Of a stretch of DNA of 64,000 nt, positions 56,581 through 64,000 are shown piece after piece. The notes below the pieces were generated by a model. It was given only the letters and a program-made list of their open reading frames with translations, was not told where the DNA came from and made no database searches. This stretch comes from Psychrobacter sp. JCM 18902. GTDB taxonomy: Bacteria > Pseudomonadota > Gammaproteobacteria > Pseudomonadales > Moraxellaceae. A program made the translations under genes and the position numbers. Positions within the stretch are counted from its first letter, which is position 1, and every line of letters starts with the position of its first letter. Location: the NCBI RefSeq assembly GCF_904846615.1, contig NZ_CAJHBK010000001.1:2046001-2110000 (forward strand), written 5' to 3'.

Positions 56581-56981
56581 TAGTTATTCCCATCCCTTAC
56601 TTATTGGTGTGTTTATTAAACACGTGACGTCTATAAACGTATCGCTCATTTTTTAGTAGATATATTCATAGCCAAAATTTATGAGTCAGACTCACACAAC
56701 TCAAATGCTGCATGGGGACTGTTTTCACAAGTTATAAATATCAATGACCTATATATCTATCATAGATGAGCACATCAGGCGCTTATTGTCAGACGACTTT
56801 GCCTAAAACATATGCTTGAAACAAAGTTAATATACCATGATATGTGGTGCTAACCTGCATAATTCAAGCAGGTTTCGCTATTATTCAGTTAACGATTGTA
56901 GCGGGTTCAATACGCTCATGAGACTATGTTATGGTGACACATTATCTCGCTTACAATGGCTGTGACATAACGACTTTATGA
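56581..56981. other. rlmE-ftsH intergenic region
   Basis: About 400 bp with no gene, which is long for this usually tight operon. No terminator follows rlmE and no clear promoter pair is found. A CCCCAT near 56715 on the minus strand is too close to its CTTGTGA partner to be a normal sigma-32 promoter. Confidence 0.5.
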
Positions 56982-57614
56982 TTATTTAATCGCTATCCAA
57001 AACATCTCTTTTGACCGTGGTCTTGACGCACCTGGTTTGATACTACGGATTTTACTAAAATCCTGCTGCATCTGCTTGCGTAATTCTTGTGTGCCTTCAC
57101 CTTGAAACACTTTCATAATAAGTGCGCCACCTTCTGGTAAGGTTGCAAGCGCGAAGTCCACTGCCAGCTCGCATAAATACATCATACGTGGCTGATCGAT
57201 TGCGCTGTTTCCTGCCGTATTTGGTGCCATATCGGACAGCACTACATCGACCTGTCTATCACCAACCTCTGCCATGATCGCATCAAATACTTCTGCTTCG
57301 CGAAAGTCGCCTTGAATAAAGGTCACATCAGGCAATGTATCCATCGGCAGAATATCAGAGGCAATCAAAATACCTTTTTCGCCTACTAGCTGACCTGCCA
57401 CTTGAGACCAACTGCCTGGAGCACTGCCCAAATCTACAACCGTCATGCCTTTTTTAATAATATTGGTCTTTTCATTAATTTCTAGTAATTTATAGGCGGC
57501 ACGGGCACGATAGCCATCTTTTTGCGCTTTTTGCACATAATGATCGTCAATATGCTCTTTCATCCAAGCGCTACTACTCTTTGACAGTTTTTTATTTTCG
57601 ATACGCGTGGCCAA
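56982..57614 (-). CDS. rlmE: 23S rRNA 2'-O-ribose U2552 methyltransferase RlmE (FtsJ/RrmJ)
   Basis: RlmE methylates U2552 in the A-loop of 23S rRNA, a late step in 50S assembly. The catalytic K-D-K-E set appears in RAAYKLLEI, VVLSDMAPNTAGN and GALIMKVFQGEG, and the SAM motif is VVDLGSAPGSWSQVAG. The start is best placed at TTG 57614, giving 210 residues beginning MATRIENKKLSKSSSAW, the typical start, with AGGAG 8 bp upstream; the upstream in-frame ATG at 57644 has no site. It is followed by ftsH and divergent from yhbY, as in E. coli. Confidence 0.95.
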   Translation of the reverse strand: MATRIENKKLSKSSSAWMKEHIDDHYVQKAQKDGYRARAAYKLLEINEKTNIIKKGMTVVDLGSAPGSWSQVAGQLVGEKGILIASDILPMDTLPDVTFIQGDFREAEVFDAIMAEVGDRQVDVVLSDMAPNTAGNSAIDQPRMMYLCELAVDFALATLPEGGALIMKVFQGEGTQELRKQMQQDFSKIRSIKPGASRPRSKEMFWIAIK

Positions 57615-57957
57615 AATACCTGCTCCTATTGCTTTGCAAAACATTCATACATATTACTGAAGTAGCTAAAAGATTTATGAAGCACTTTCGATATGGGTTA
57701 AATTCATTCGAATATGCTATCAATCAAGATTTTTATACATTTACAGTCTTAGACTGGCGAAATTCTATTGGTTAAAACACTGATTTATCAGACAGTAGCG
57801 TTTATAATGTGCCCAAACATTCAGTTTAACATTTTCATCACGTAAAATCGTGCAAAATCCTGCTGATCTCATGCAAGATGACCACAGATTATCTATAATG
57901 GTCGTCAACTGCTCTTAATAGCACTGTCTTTTATTTTTACCAACACCTAGGAATTCT
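57615..57957. other. Divergent rlmE/yhbY intergenic region
   Basis: About 340 bp without a gene, separating two divergent rRNA-linked genes. TATAAT at 57894-57899 is the likely yhbY -10, with a weak ATGCAA at -35. Nothing else stands out. Confidence 0.6.
57894..57899 (+). promoter_or_regulatory. Candidate -10 element of yhbY
   Basis: Consensus TATAAT, 58 bp before the yhbY start. The -35 (ATGCAA, 17 bp upstream) matches three of six consensus bases. Confidence 0.45.
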
Positions 57958-58266
57958 ATGCAACTCGATAACGCTACCATCAAACGCCTAAGAGGCATTG
58001 GTCACGACCTCAAACCTATCGTCATGATTGGCAATAAAGGTATTACCCCAACCATTACTGAAGAAATTGACCGCGCTCTATCAGATCATGAGCTCATCAA
58101 AGTAAAACTGCCTGCTGGCACAAAAGAAGAACGCGATGTCATCGGTGCTGAACTTGCCAAAGCGGCTAACGCGTCTTTGGTTCATTCTATTGGTCGTATG
58201 GCATTGTTACTACGTAAAAATCCAAACGCCAACCCAAAATTGTCTAACTTAGCACGTCATGCATAA
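57958..58266 (+). CDS. yhbY: CRM-domain ribosome assembly protein YhbY
   Basis: YhbY is a small RNA-binding CRM-domain protein associated with pre-50S particles. The 102 residues match the family: KRLRGIGHDLKPIVMIGNKG near the N-terminus with the GxxG-type loop, then ALSDHELIKVKLPAGTKEER and RMALLLRKNPNANPKL. It lies divergently from rlmE, as in many gammaproteobacteria. GAATTC precedes the ATG and no strong SD site is seen. Confidence 0.95.
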   Translation: MQLDNATIKRLRGIGHDLKPIVMIGNKGITPTITEEIDRALSDHELIKVKLPAGTKEERDVIGAELAKAANASLVHSIGRMALLLRKNPNANPKLSNLARHA

Positions 58267-58352
58267 TAATATGTGATGACCAGCTGGTTTGAGTGATGGT
58301 ATGGTATGGTATGCCATATCAACTCAAATCATAGCCAAATGGCGACGATAAA

Positions 58353-58390
58353 CATAAAAGCCGCGATGCATCTTGCTCGCGGCTTTTATG
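58353..58390 (+). terminator. Terminator-like hairpin after yhbY
   Basis: CATAAAAGCCGCGA and TCGCGGCTTTTATG form a perfect 14-bp stem with a 10-nt loop. T residues lie within the stem end and shortly after it. Confidence 0.8.
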
Positions 58391-58494
58391 TTGTCTGCTC
58401 GTTTTAGATTTACTTAGCGTGTAATATTAGCTCGCTTAGTCGGTACAACTTTTCTTATGGTTACTTCTATATTTTTATTGTCGGGTCTTAACTT

Positions 58495-59223
58495 ATGAAT
58501 CAATCATTCAATCTCTATGTGGCCACCGAAACCATAGTAAATGATGCGCAGCAACTGGGTGTAACAGTGGATGAGTTGCAGCGCATCTCTATAAATGTGA
58601 GTGCTCAGGTCATTCGACAACCATCACTATACTTACAGCTAACCTATCAACTCACCTTGCCCAACCAACTGCTAGCAAAGCAGCTAAATTGGTCAATGTG
58701 GCAGCAATCGCAAGTAAAATTCGATGATTACTTGTGGGAAGAGACTTGCCTTGAGTGTTTTATCGCTGGTCGTCTGATAAATGATGAAAATCTAACGGAT
58801 GCTCAAAAGGCAACGCCCTATATCGAGATTAATGCCAATCCAGACGGTCGTTATGCGCTATATCAATTTGCAAGCTATCGTAATCCTGCGACCTTACCGC
58901 CAACACCCTTATATGCAGCTGATGGACAGGCGCGCGCGTCTATTAATTGGATAAATAATGTAAAGCCAACATTAAGGTACGTGGAGAATCCTTTATTTAA
59001 TGATCCATCAGTCGCAAATAAACCTCATCATTATGAGCGCAGCTTTAATGTACCAGTAATCCAACGACCCAATCAGCAGTACGCCATCGCAAATACTGTG
59101 ATTGAGCAAATACATCCTTGCGTTATTTTATGGTTTGGTGAGATTGCTTTATATTTTGCCCCAAACCACGCCTCCCCGCCTGACTTTCACAATCGTAGCC
59201 ACTGGTCGAGATTTGAGCTTTAA
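58495..59223 (+). CDS. DOMON-like domain protein
   Basis: The 242-residue protein matches the DOMON-like, CBM9-related family seen in bacteria: YLWEETCLECFIAGR (near residue 78), YIEINANPDGRYALYQFASY and the C-terminal CVILWFGEIALYFAPNHASP. The fold usually binds a ligand such as sugar or haem, but the ligand of this family is not established. There is no signal peptide, so it should be cytoplasmic. It starts 105 bp after the yhbY terminator and appears single. Confidence 0.75.
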   Translation: MNQSFNLYVATETIVNDAQQLGVTVDELQRISINVSAQVIRQPSLYLQLTYQLTLPNQLLAKQLNWSMWQQSQVKFDDYLWEETCLECFIAGRLINDENLTDAQKATPYIEINANPDGRYALYQFASYRNPATLPPTPLYAADGQARASINWINNVKPTLRYVENPLFNDPSVANKPHHYERSFNVPVIQRPNQQYAIANTVIEQIHPCVILWFGEIALYFAPNHASPPDFHNRSHWSRFEL

Positions 59224-59337
59224 CTCTACTTTTAACTTAAGCATTACAACTCAAAGCGCAAAAAAAACCAGCAACGCTATAAAGAGCATTACTGGATTTG
59301 GAGAAAACTTTTAACTTAGACTATATCTAACTGGCTA

Positions 59338-60066
59338 CTATTTATCAGCCATCGCAAGGTAAATACCACGGTCTGATGCATCATCGACATATTGCGAATC
59401 ACGCCATGTCGTATAGCTGTAAGTGCCACTGTATGGGCTAATGCTGTTTTGGCGGAAATCAGATACCCAATCGTTACCATCAAAGATCTGGATATGACCA
59501 TGTGGACGGTTTGACGTACGATTATAGACAACGACGTCACCCACTTGTGGCTGCATATCATTACTGATCTTGGTAAAACCTGCTTGAGCAAGTGTGCCGC
59601 GAGAAGCATACTGATAAGCTGAAGGGTTAGGCGTAAATTCGTAACCTGCTGATTGTAGCGCTTTACGTACATAGCGAGCACAGTAGCCAGAGCTTCTAGA
59701 TAATGCTACTCGCGATGCACTTGCCGCTGCAATCGCAGGAGCAGAATTGCGATCAGGAGCGCGGCTTGATTGCTGCTGACGCTGCTCATAAGACAAACGG
59801 CTGGTAAGCGAAGCAAGCTGGTATTCTTTTTGCTTGGCATGCGCACTTAAATTATCAATGGCTTGACTGATCTCATCATTGCTATATACATGAGCACCAC
59901 TGTTAGTGCTATAGATATTGCGGCTAGAACCGTAGTTCGCAGAAGCAGAGATATTAGTGATGGTATGACTCAAGGTATTATTTGGTTGAAAGGTTGTTTC
60001 GACAGCACCACTTGTCTGTGCTATACCCATTCCCAATACTGACAAAATTAATAAAGCTTGTTTCAT
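59338..60066 (-). CDS. Secreted CHAP/NlpC-type putative peptidoglycan hydrolase
   Basis: A signal peptide (MKQALLILSVLGMGIAQTSG) is followed by a Ser/Asn/Gln-rich region to about residue 125. The C-terminal domain has a candidate catalytic Cys in SGYCARYVRKALQSAGYEF and His in RPHGHIQIFDGNDWVSDF with the expected spacing for the CHAP/NlpC-P60 fold. Substrates of such enzymes are cell-wall peptides. The ATG at 60066 gives 242 residues and a clean signal sequence, with AGGTAG about 9 bp upstream. The in-frame extension to 60144 would bury the signal. Whether it is active is not known. Confidence 0.75.
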   Translation of the reverse strand: MKQALLILSVLGMGIAQTSGAVETTFQPNNTLSHTITNISASANYGSSRNIYSTNSGAHVYSNDEISQAIDNLSAHAKQKEYQLASLTSRLSYEQRQQQSSRAPDRNSAPAIAAASASRVALSRSSGYCARYVRKALQSAGYEFTPNPSAYQYASRGTLAQAGFTKISNDMQPQVGDVVVYNRTSNRPHGHIQIFDGNDWVSDFRQNSISPYSGTYSYTTWRDSQYVDDASDRGIYLAMADK

Positions 60067-60325
60067 AAATTTACTACCTATTGTTAATACAAGACCGCTC
60101 GTCATCCGTGACAAAGCATCAATTAGTTTAGAGGAGATGATCATTACAAAACATGATAAAATCCTTATTAAAACAGCCCGCTATTCTTTCTGTAGTGACT
60201 AATACTGGTATTATCTGTTGATACCATCCGCTTAGTTCACTGTCTCGCAAATCGTTCAGTATCAATTGCTTTCAGCATGTCAATTATGAATATCGATTTT
60301 GTCACCTATTAGATGAGTCATCACG

Positions 60326-60841
60326 ATGTCAAAAAAACAGCCAAATCGGCTTGCCCAACTTATCGACCATCAAGCTTTTGCTGGTAGCGCACTACCCCGA
60401 ACGCTTGCTGACAATATGCGGCTATACATAGAAGCGACCAACGAGGTAAAAGAGCTATTGGTAGATTGTCTACCTGAAGAAATTCTTAATACCTGTTGGG
60501 TCGTAGGCCTCACCTCCGAGCAATTAATACTCAGTGTGGGCTCAATGACTGCTGCCAATCATATTCGCTATTTGCAGAGCGCTTATTTGCAAGTCTTAAC
60601 AGAGCAGTCAATTACATTTAAACAACTCAAGCAAATTCGCGTCGACGTAGCTAAAAATTCAGCTGATAATCATTCATCTAAACAACTATCAGCAGTATCA
60701 GCAACTTTGTCAAAGTCTAGTAAAGCCAATGAAAATCAGGCTCTTAGCCAAAACACAAAGCGGACTATATCACAGGCCGCAGAGCATGTCACCACTGATG
60801 AAAATCTCAAAAAAGCACTTTTGCGTCTGGCAAATCATTGA
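60326..60841 (+). CDS. DciA-like DUF721 protein
   Basis: DciA-family (DUF721) proteins load the replicative helicase DnaB in bacteria lacking DnaC. The KH-like domain spans residues about 35-105, including LPEEILNTCWVVGLTSEQLI and NHIRYLQSAYLQVLTEQ. The C-terminal 65 residues are polar and disordered, as in other DciA proteins. Length 171 residues. In related genomes this gene sits near lpxC and ftsZ, as here. It is convergent with lpxC. Confidence 0.75.
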   Translation: MSKKQPNRLAQLIDHQAFAGSALPRTLADNMRLYIEATNEVKELLVDCLPEEILNTCWVVGLTSEQLILSVGSMTAANHIRYLQSAYLQVLTEQSITFKQLKQIRVDVAKNSADNHSSKQLSAVSATLSKSSKANENQALSQNTKRTISQAAEHVTTDENLKKALLRLANH

Positions 60842-61139
60842 AATTATTAATATTGCTATGTAAAGTTGTGTAAACAAAACCGTAAAAATCAGCTGATAAC
60901 GCTGCGATTTTGTAATGACGCAAACAAAAAAAATCACCTGCTAGCTCCGTTCACATTATGAACGTCACCAACAGATGATTGAAAAACTATCCACAGCTTT
61001 GATATTCTCTACTCTAGAGCAGAATTGTTAAAATAATCTAAACAATACATTCAAAAAAACGAATATTATTAGAATGTAATTACTGCTGGATTATGTAATA
61101 TTGCGTAAATGTTTCGATACTTCGTGTATATTCCTGTAT
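60842..61139. other. Convergent dciA-like/lpxC intergenic region
   Basis: About 300 bp holding the nested lpxC terminator (60925-60980) and CTATCCACA at 60987-60995, one mismatch from a DnaA box. No gene is visible. Confidence 0.6.
60925..60980 (-). terminator. Nested-stem terminator of lpxC
   Basis: On the minus strand AATCATCTG and CAGGTGATT form an outer 9-bp stem (one G-U), with an inner CGTTCA-TAATG-TGAACG hairpin inside an internal loop, followed by a run of eight T. It lies 160 bp past the lpxC stop. Confidence 0.75.
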
Positions 61140-62057
61140 TCATCCTTCAACAGTCAAACCTTCGAGAGGTAAATACTGAATTGGGCACGTTACATTGTCA
61201 TCAAAAGTTACAATTTCAAAATTATTATGGTCAGATAGTATCTCACGTACCAATAAATTGTTTAACGCGTGACCAGATTTATAAGCATTAAAGCGACCCA
61301 AAATCGGATAGCCAATCAAATATAAATCACCTAAAGCATCCAAAATTTTATGGCGAACGAACTCATCATTAAAACGCAGACCTTCTTCGTTAAGAATATT
61401 TACCTCATCAATAACAATAGCATTATCCATACTGCCTCCTAACGCCAAATTATTCTGACGTAAGGCTTCTATATCTCGTAAAAACCCAAAAGTACGGGCT
61501 GAGCTCAATTGCTCAATGAAGTTTTGCGTCGAAAACTGCAACTGTGCATGCTGAAAATCTTTGTCGATAGCAGGATGATCAAAATCAATCTCAAAATTTA
61601 GCTCAAACCCTTCATAAGGACGCAGTTCTGCCCATTTATCATCCACTTTTACTCTTACAGGTCTGACGATTTTTATAAACTTCTTTAAAGCGTCTTGCTC
61701 GCAGAATCCTGCGTCAAGCAGCAACGCTACAAAAGGAGCGGCACTACCATCCATAATCGGTATCTCTGAGGCCGATACACGAATTAAAAGGTTATCCACG
61801 CCAAGTCCTGCAATGGCACTAAGCAAATGCTCGACCGTCCCCACACGTGTGCCACCAAACACTAGGTTTGACGACATCATAGTGTCTTGCACCAAAAAAG
61901 CACTGGCTGGAATCGGCTGACTGCCTTCGATATCAGAACGCTCGAAAACAATACCCGTATCAATAGGTTGCGGATGAAACTCTAAGTCAACAGGCTGACC
62001 ACTATGGAGACCAATACCTGTAACAGCAATCGCAGTTTTTATGGTTCTTTGGTTCAT
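61140..62057 (-). CDS. lpxC: UDP-3-O-acyl-N-acetylglucosamine deacetylase LpxC
   Basis: LpxC catalyses the committed deacetylation step of lipid A synthesis and is regulated by FtsH proteolysis in E. coli. Zinc-site and catalytic elements are seen in VGTVEHLLSAIAGLGVDN, VRHKILDALGDLYLIG and NAYKSGHALNN. The ATG at 62057 gives 305 residues beginning MNQRTIKTAIAVTGIGLHSG, the usual start, with GAGAAG about 8 bp upstream. The frame to 62102 is rejected. It follows ftsZ with its own promoter region. Confidence 0.97.
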   Translation of the reverse strand: MNQRTIKTAIAVTGIGLHSGQPVDLEFHPQPIDTGIVFERSDIEGSQPIPASAFLVQDTMMSSNLVFGGTRVGTVEHLLSAIAGLGVDNLLIRVSASEIPIMDGSAAPFVALLLDAGFCEQDALKKFIKIVRPVRVKVDDKWAELRPYEGFELNFEIDFDHPAIDKDFQHAQLQFSTQNFIEQLSSARTFGFLRDIEALRQNNLALGGSMDNAIVIDEVNILNEEGLRFNDEFVRHKILDALGDLYLIGYPILGRFNAYKSGHALNNLLVREILSDHNNFEIVTFDDNVTCPIQYLPLEGLTVEG

Positions 62058-62429
62058 GGCTGTCTTCTCACATATTTTGTTACAATTGCCATAGTGTATC
62101 ATTACCCGCCCCTAGTTCGCCATAGTTAAAACTCGCTAATTTCCTTATCTCCTTGATTGATAACACTTATCGTCAATAAATTTTGATGGTTCTCATGTCT
62201 TATTGATCACATTGCCTCTGTTAACACAGGGAAATAACAGCCAAATGTTACAATCATAAATTGTTTTATACGCCTATTTATTAATGATTATTTTCGCATT
62301 GAGAGGCGATTTTTATAAATAGAGCGCGCTCATAGCTGAATCAGTTTGCTAATATATCGACATTTTCTATACACACAAAAAAGCCAGCAACTTAGTACTG
62401 GCTTTTTTTATCCCAAACATCTGAAAATA
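62058..62429. other. ftsZ-lpxC intergenic region
   Basis: About 370 bp with the ftsZ terminator at 62377-62410. The rest is AT-rich and must hold the lpxC promoter on the minus strand. I see no clear -35/-10 pair. Confidence 0.55.
62377..62410 (-). terminator. Rho-independent terminator of ftsZ
   Basis: AAAAAAGCCAG and CTGGCTTTTTT form an 11-bp stem with a loop of about 9 nt and T-tracts on both sides, about 20 bp past the ftsZ stop. Confidence 0.9.
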
Positions 62430-63635
62430 TTATTTATTTTGTTGACGTTTTAGATAGTCTTGAATGCTATTGGTTTTGGTTTTCGCTTGCTCTTGAGGCG
62501 CGCTTGAGCGAGTAGCACTAGCCGTTTCTTGATACATCTGAGCTTGCGATTGCTTCTGGCTGTTTAAAGCACTGGTATGCACGTTGGGGTCAACAGGCTG
62601 AGTGCTATTGACAGAAGGAACTGGTGTCTCGACTACTTCTGGCTCTTGCCCAGCGTTTTCATCTAAAGTCAGACCCGTTGCAATAACAGTGACATGTAAG
62701 TCATCACCCATTTTTTCATCAATCACTGAACCATAGAAAATATGTGCATCGTCAATATCTGTAATTTCTTCGACAATAACACTGATTTTGCTCATCTCAT
62801 CTAATGAGAGTGATTCAGAAGAAATTACGTTAACAAGCAAACCTTTTGCATTTTCTAAACGCAAGTCATCAAGTAATGGTGATCTGATGGCTTTCTCAGT
62901 TGCTTGACGCGCACGATCATCGCCGCTAGCACGGCCGATACCCATCATTGCATGGCCTTTAGCAGTCATAGCAGTGCGGATATCGTTAAAGTCGATATTG
63001 ATCATACCTTCACTAGCGATAGTTTCAGCAATACCTTGAACCGCATGTAACAACACATCGTCCGCTTTTTTAAAGGCATCTTGCATAGAGATATTGCCAT
63101 AGACACTCATCAACTTATCATTCGGAATCGTAATGATAGAATCAACAAAGTTAGTCAATTGCTCAATACCAGCTTTAGCAGCCTTGATACGTTTGCCACC
63201 TTCAAACTTAAATGGCGTAGTCACGACGGCAACTGTCAAAACTTCCATTTCTTTAGCAATTCGAGCAACCACAGGCGCTGCACCTGTACCCGTACCACCA
63301 CCCATACCAGCAGTAATGAACACCATGTCTGAATGCTCGAGTAATGCACGGATGGCTTCTTCTTCGCTTTCTGCTGCTTCACGCCCAACTTCTGGGTTCG
63401 CTCCTGCGCCCAAACCGCGATTCGTTTTTGCGCCAAGTTGCAATTTATGCGGTGCAGTTAAACGATCAAGCGCTTGTTTATCCGTATTAGCACAGACGAA
63501 CGTTACACCTCTAATCCCTTGTTGTACCATATGTTCAACCGCATTACCGCCACCACCACCAACACCGAATACAGTGAAGCTTGCTTGGCCGTTATTTTGA
63601 GGCTGGTTATCATCTGGCATGGTGTATTTTGACAT
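62430..63635 (-). CDS. ftsZ: Cell division GTPase FtsZ
   Basis: FtsZ polymerises into the division ring. The nucleotide-binding loops are intact: FGVGGGGGNAVEHM, FVCANTDKQAL and the tubulin signature ITAGMGGGTGTGAAPVVARI. The synergy loop region includes MIMNIDFNDI-like MINIDFNDIRTAMTAKG. A disordered linker of about 75 residues leads to the C-terminal tail SIQDYLKRQQNK, which differs from the IPAFLRKQ consensus. The ATG at 63635 gives 401 residues with GGAG about 11 bp upstream; the longer frame to 63686 is rejected. Confidence 0.97.
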   Translation of the reverse strand: MSKYTMPDDNQPQNNGQASFTVFGVGGGGGNAVEHMVQQGIRGVTFVCANTDKQALDRLTAPHKLQLGAKTNRGLGAGANPEVGREAAESEEEAIRALLEHSDMVFITAGMGGGTGTGAAPVVARIAKEMEVLTVAVVTTPFKFEGGKRIKAAKAGIEQLTNFVDSIITIPNDKLMSVYGNISMQDAFKKADDVLLHAVQGIAETIASEGMINIDFNDIRTAMTAKGHAMMGIGRASGDDRARQATEKAIRSPLLDDLRLENAKGLLVNVISSESLSLDEMSKISVIVEEITDIDDAHIFYGSVIDEKMGDDLHVTVIATGLTLDENAGQEPEVVETPVPSVNSTQPVDPNVHTSALNSQKQSQAQMYQETASATRSSAPQEQAKTKTNSIQDYLKRQQNK

Positions 63636-63870
63636 AAAAAGGTTTCTCCAGTTGCAGATAGCGTGATGGTCGATACTTGGTAACACACTTATATGGCGCG
63701 CTATCGACTTACTATATATAATTGTATTTAAATAAAACAGGGCAATGGCTTAGATAATTGTGCTAGCCAAAATATGCCAGTATAGTACAGGGTGTTACTT
63801 TTCGTATTCTTGCCTATTATATAGCTGCATACTCTTATGCTGCTTAATATAAGTATGTTTTGCTAACAGA

Positions 63871-64000
63871 TTATAATATCTTTTTGAGTACACTAGCAAA
63901 ACGCTGCCCTGCACTTTGAAAAACACCAGTGACTCGATTTTTTTGAATCGCTTCAGGCTCGCTTTTTTCACTACGGCGAAACTGCTCGCTTTGACTATAT
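63871..64000 (-). CDS. ftsA: Cell division protein FtsA, C-terminal end (partial)
   Basis: The minus-strand frame entering from the right edge ends at TAA (63873-63871). About 42 residues are visible, ending SAGQRFASVLKKIL. This amphipathic, basic tail is the membrane-targeting helix of FtsA, which tethers FtsZ to the inner membrane. Position directly upstream of ftsZ with a 235-bp gap supports the call. The rest of the gene lies outside the window. Confidence 0.85.
   Translation of the reverse strand, partial: YSQSEQFRRSEKSEPEAIQKNRVTGVFQSAGQRFASVLKKIL

Noticed and set aside
56705..56730. Possible sigma-32 promoter upstream of ftsH (CTTGTGA and CCCCAT on the minus strand)
   Set aside because: The two boxes are only about 7 bp apart instead of 11-16, and the -35 is imperfect.
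1..64000. tRNA genes, CRISPR arrays, insertion sequences and prophage genes
   Set aside because: I looked through the intergenic gaps for T-arm-like GTTCGA segments, regularly spaced repeats and transposase frames and found none that I could support.

Overview
The window is chromosomal DNA of a gammaproteobacterium of the family Moraxellaceae, most probably Psychrobacter. The grounds are gene order (ispH/gmk-rpoZ-spoT-ridA, recA-recX, rlmE-ftsH-folP, ftsA-ftsZ-lpxC), a SpoT whose synthetase half is degenerate as described for Acinetobacter, and AT-leaning intergenic DNA. It is nearly all core genome. I see no insertion sequence, prophage, CRISPR array, defence island, rRNA or tRNA gene.

Layout. 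1-4.6 kb: end of a coiled-coil membrane protein, mnmC (tRNA wobble modification), a YiaA-like membrane protein, an unknown anchored protein and an MliC-like lipoprotein. 4.6-11.1 kb, minus strand: ffh, tsaB, uppP, rsmJ, a small L7/L12-like membrane protein, ubiA and a DUF4112 protein. 11.5-19.3 kb: a CcsA/YpjD-like protein, purU and a 1886-residue lipoprotein made of Ig-like repeats, the most distinctive gene here. 19.5-26 kb: rpmB-rpmG, small unknown proteins, rpe, a DUF2805 protein, S-formylglutathione hydrolase and a membrane-anchored C13 (legumain-clan) peptidase. 26-32.5 kb: htpG with a clear heat-shock promoter, catalase, a thioesterase and ispH. 33-46.6 kb: gmk, rpoZ, spoT, ridA, priA, a CDF metal exporter, a Kef-type antiporter and trmB. 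46.6-49.9 kb: a 1-kb AT-rich gap with DnaA-box-like sites, then recA and recX. 50-58.3 kb: a DASS transporter, a DUF937 protein, ygfX, sdhE, folP, ftsH, rlmE and, divergently, yhbY. 58.5-64 kb: a DOMON-like protein, a secreted CHAP protein, a DciA-like (DUF721) protein, lpxC, ftsZ and the end of ftsA.

How the genes fit together. Much of the window serves translation (mnmC, rsmJ, tsaB, rpmB, rpmG, trmB, rlmE, yhbY), membrane insertion and quality control (ffh, ftsH, htpG), envelope and division (uppP, lpxC, ftsZ, ftsA, ispH, ubiA) and genome maintenance (recA, recX, priA, dciA-like). gmk, rpoZ and spoT form a guanine-nucleotide/stringent-response block.

No undescribed multi-gene system is evident. 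The less ordinary signals are: short tandem repeats of 12-17 bp recurring just upstream of unrelated genes; a helical insert repeated in the Ig-like modules; a hairpin with a U-tract but no gene before it in the gmk leader; a hairpin-bearing long leader before rpmB; a 13-bp stem inside the first codons of recX plus a six-codon upstream ORF overlapping its start; and the 1-kb region before recA.
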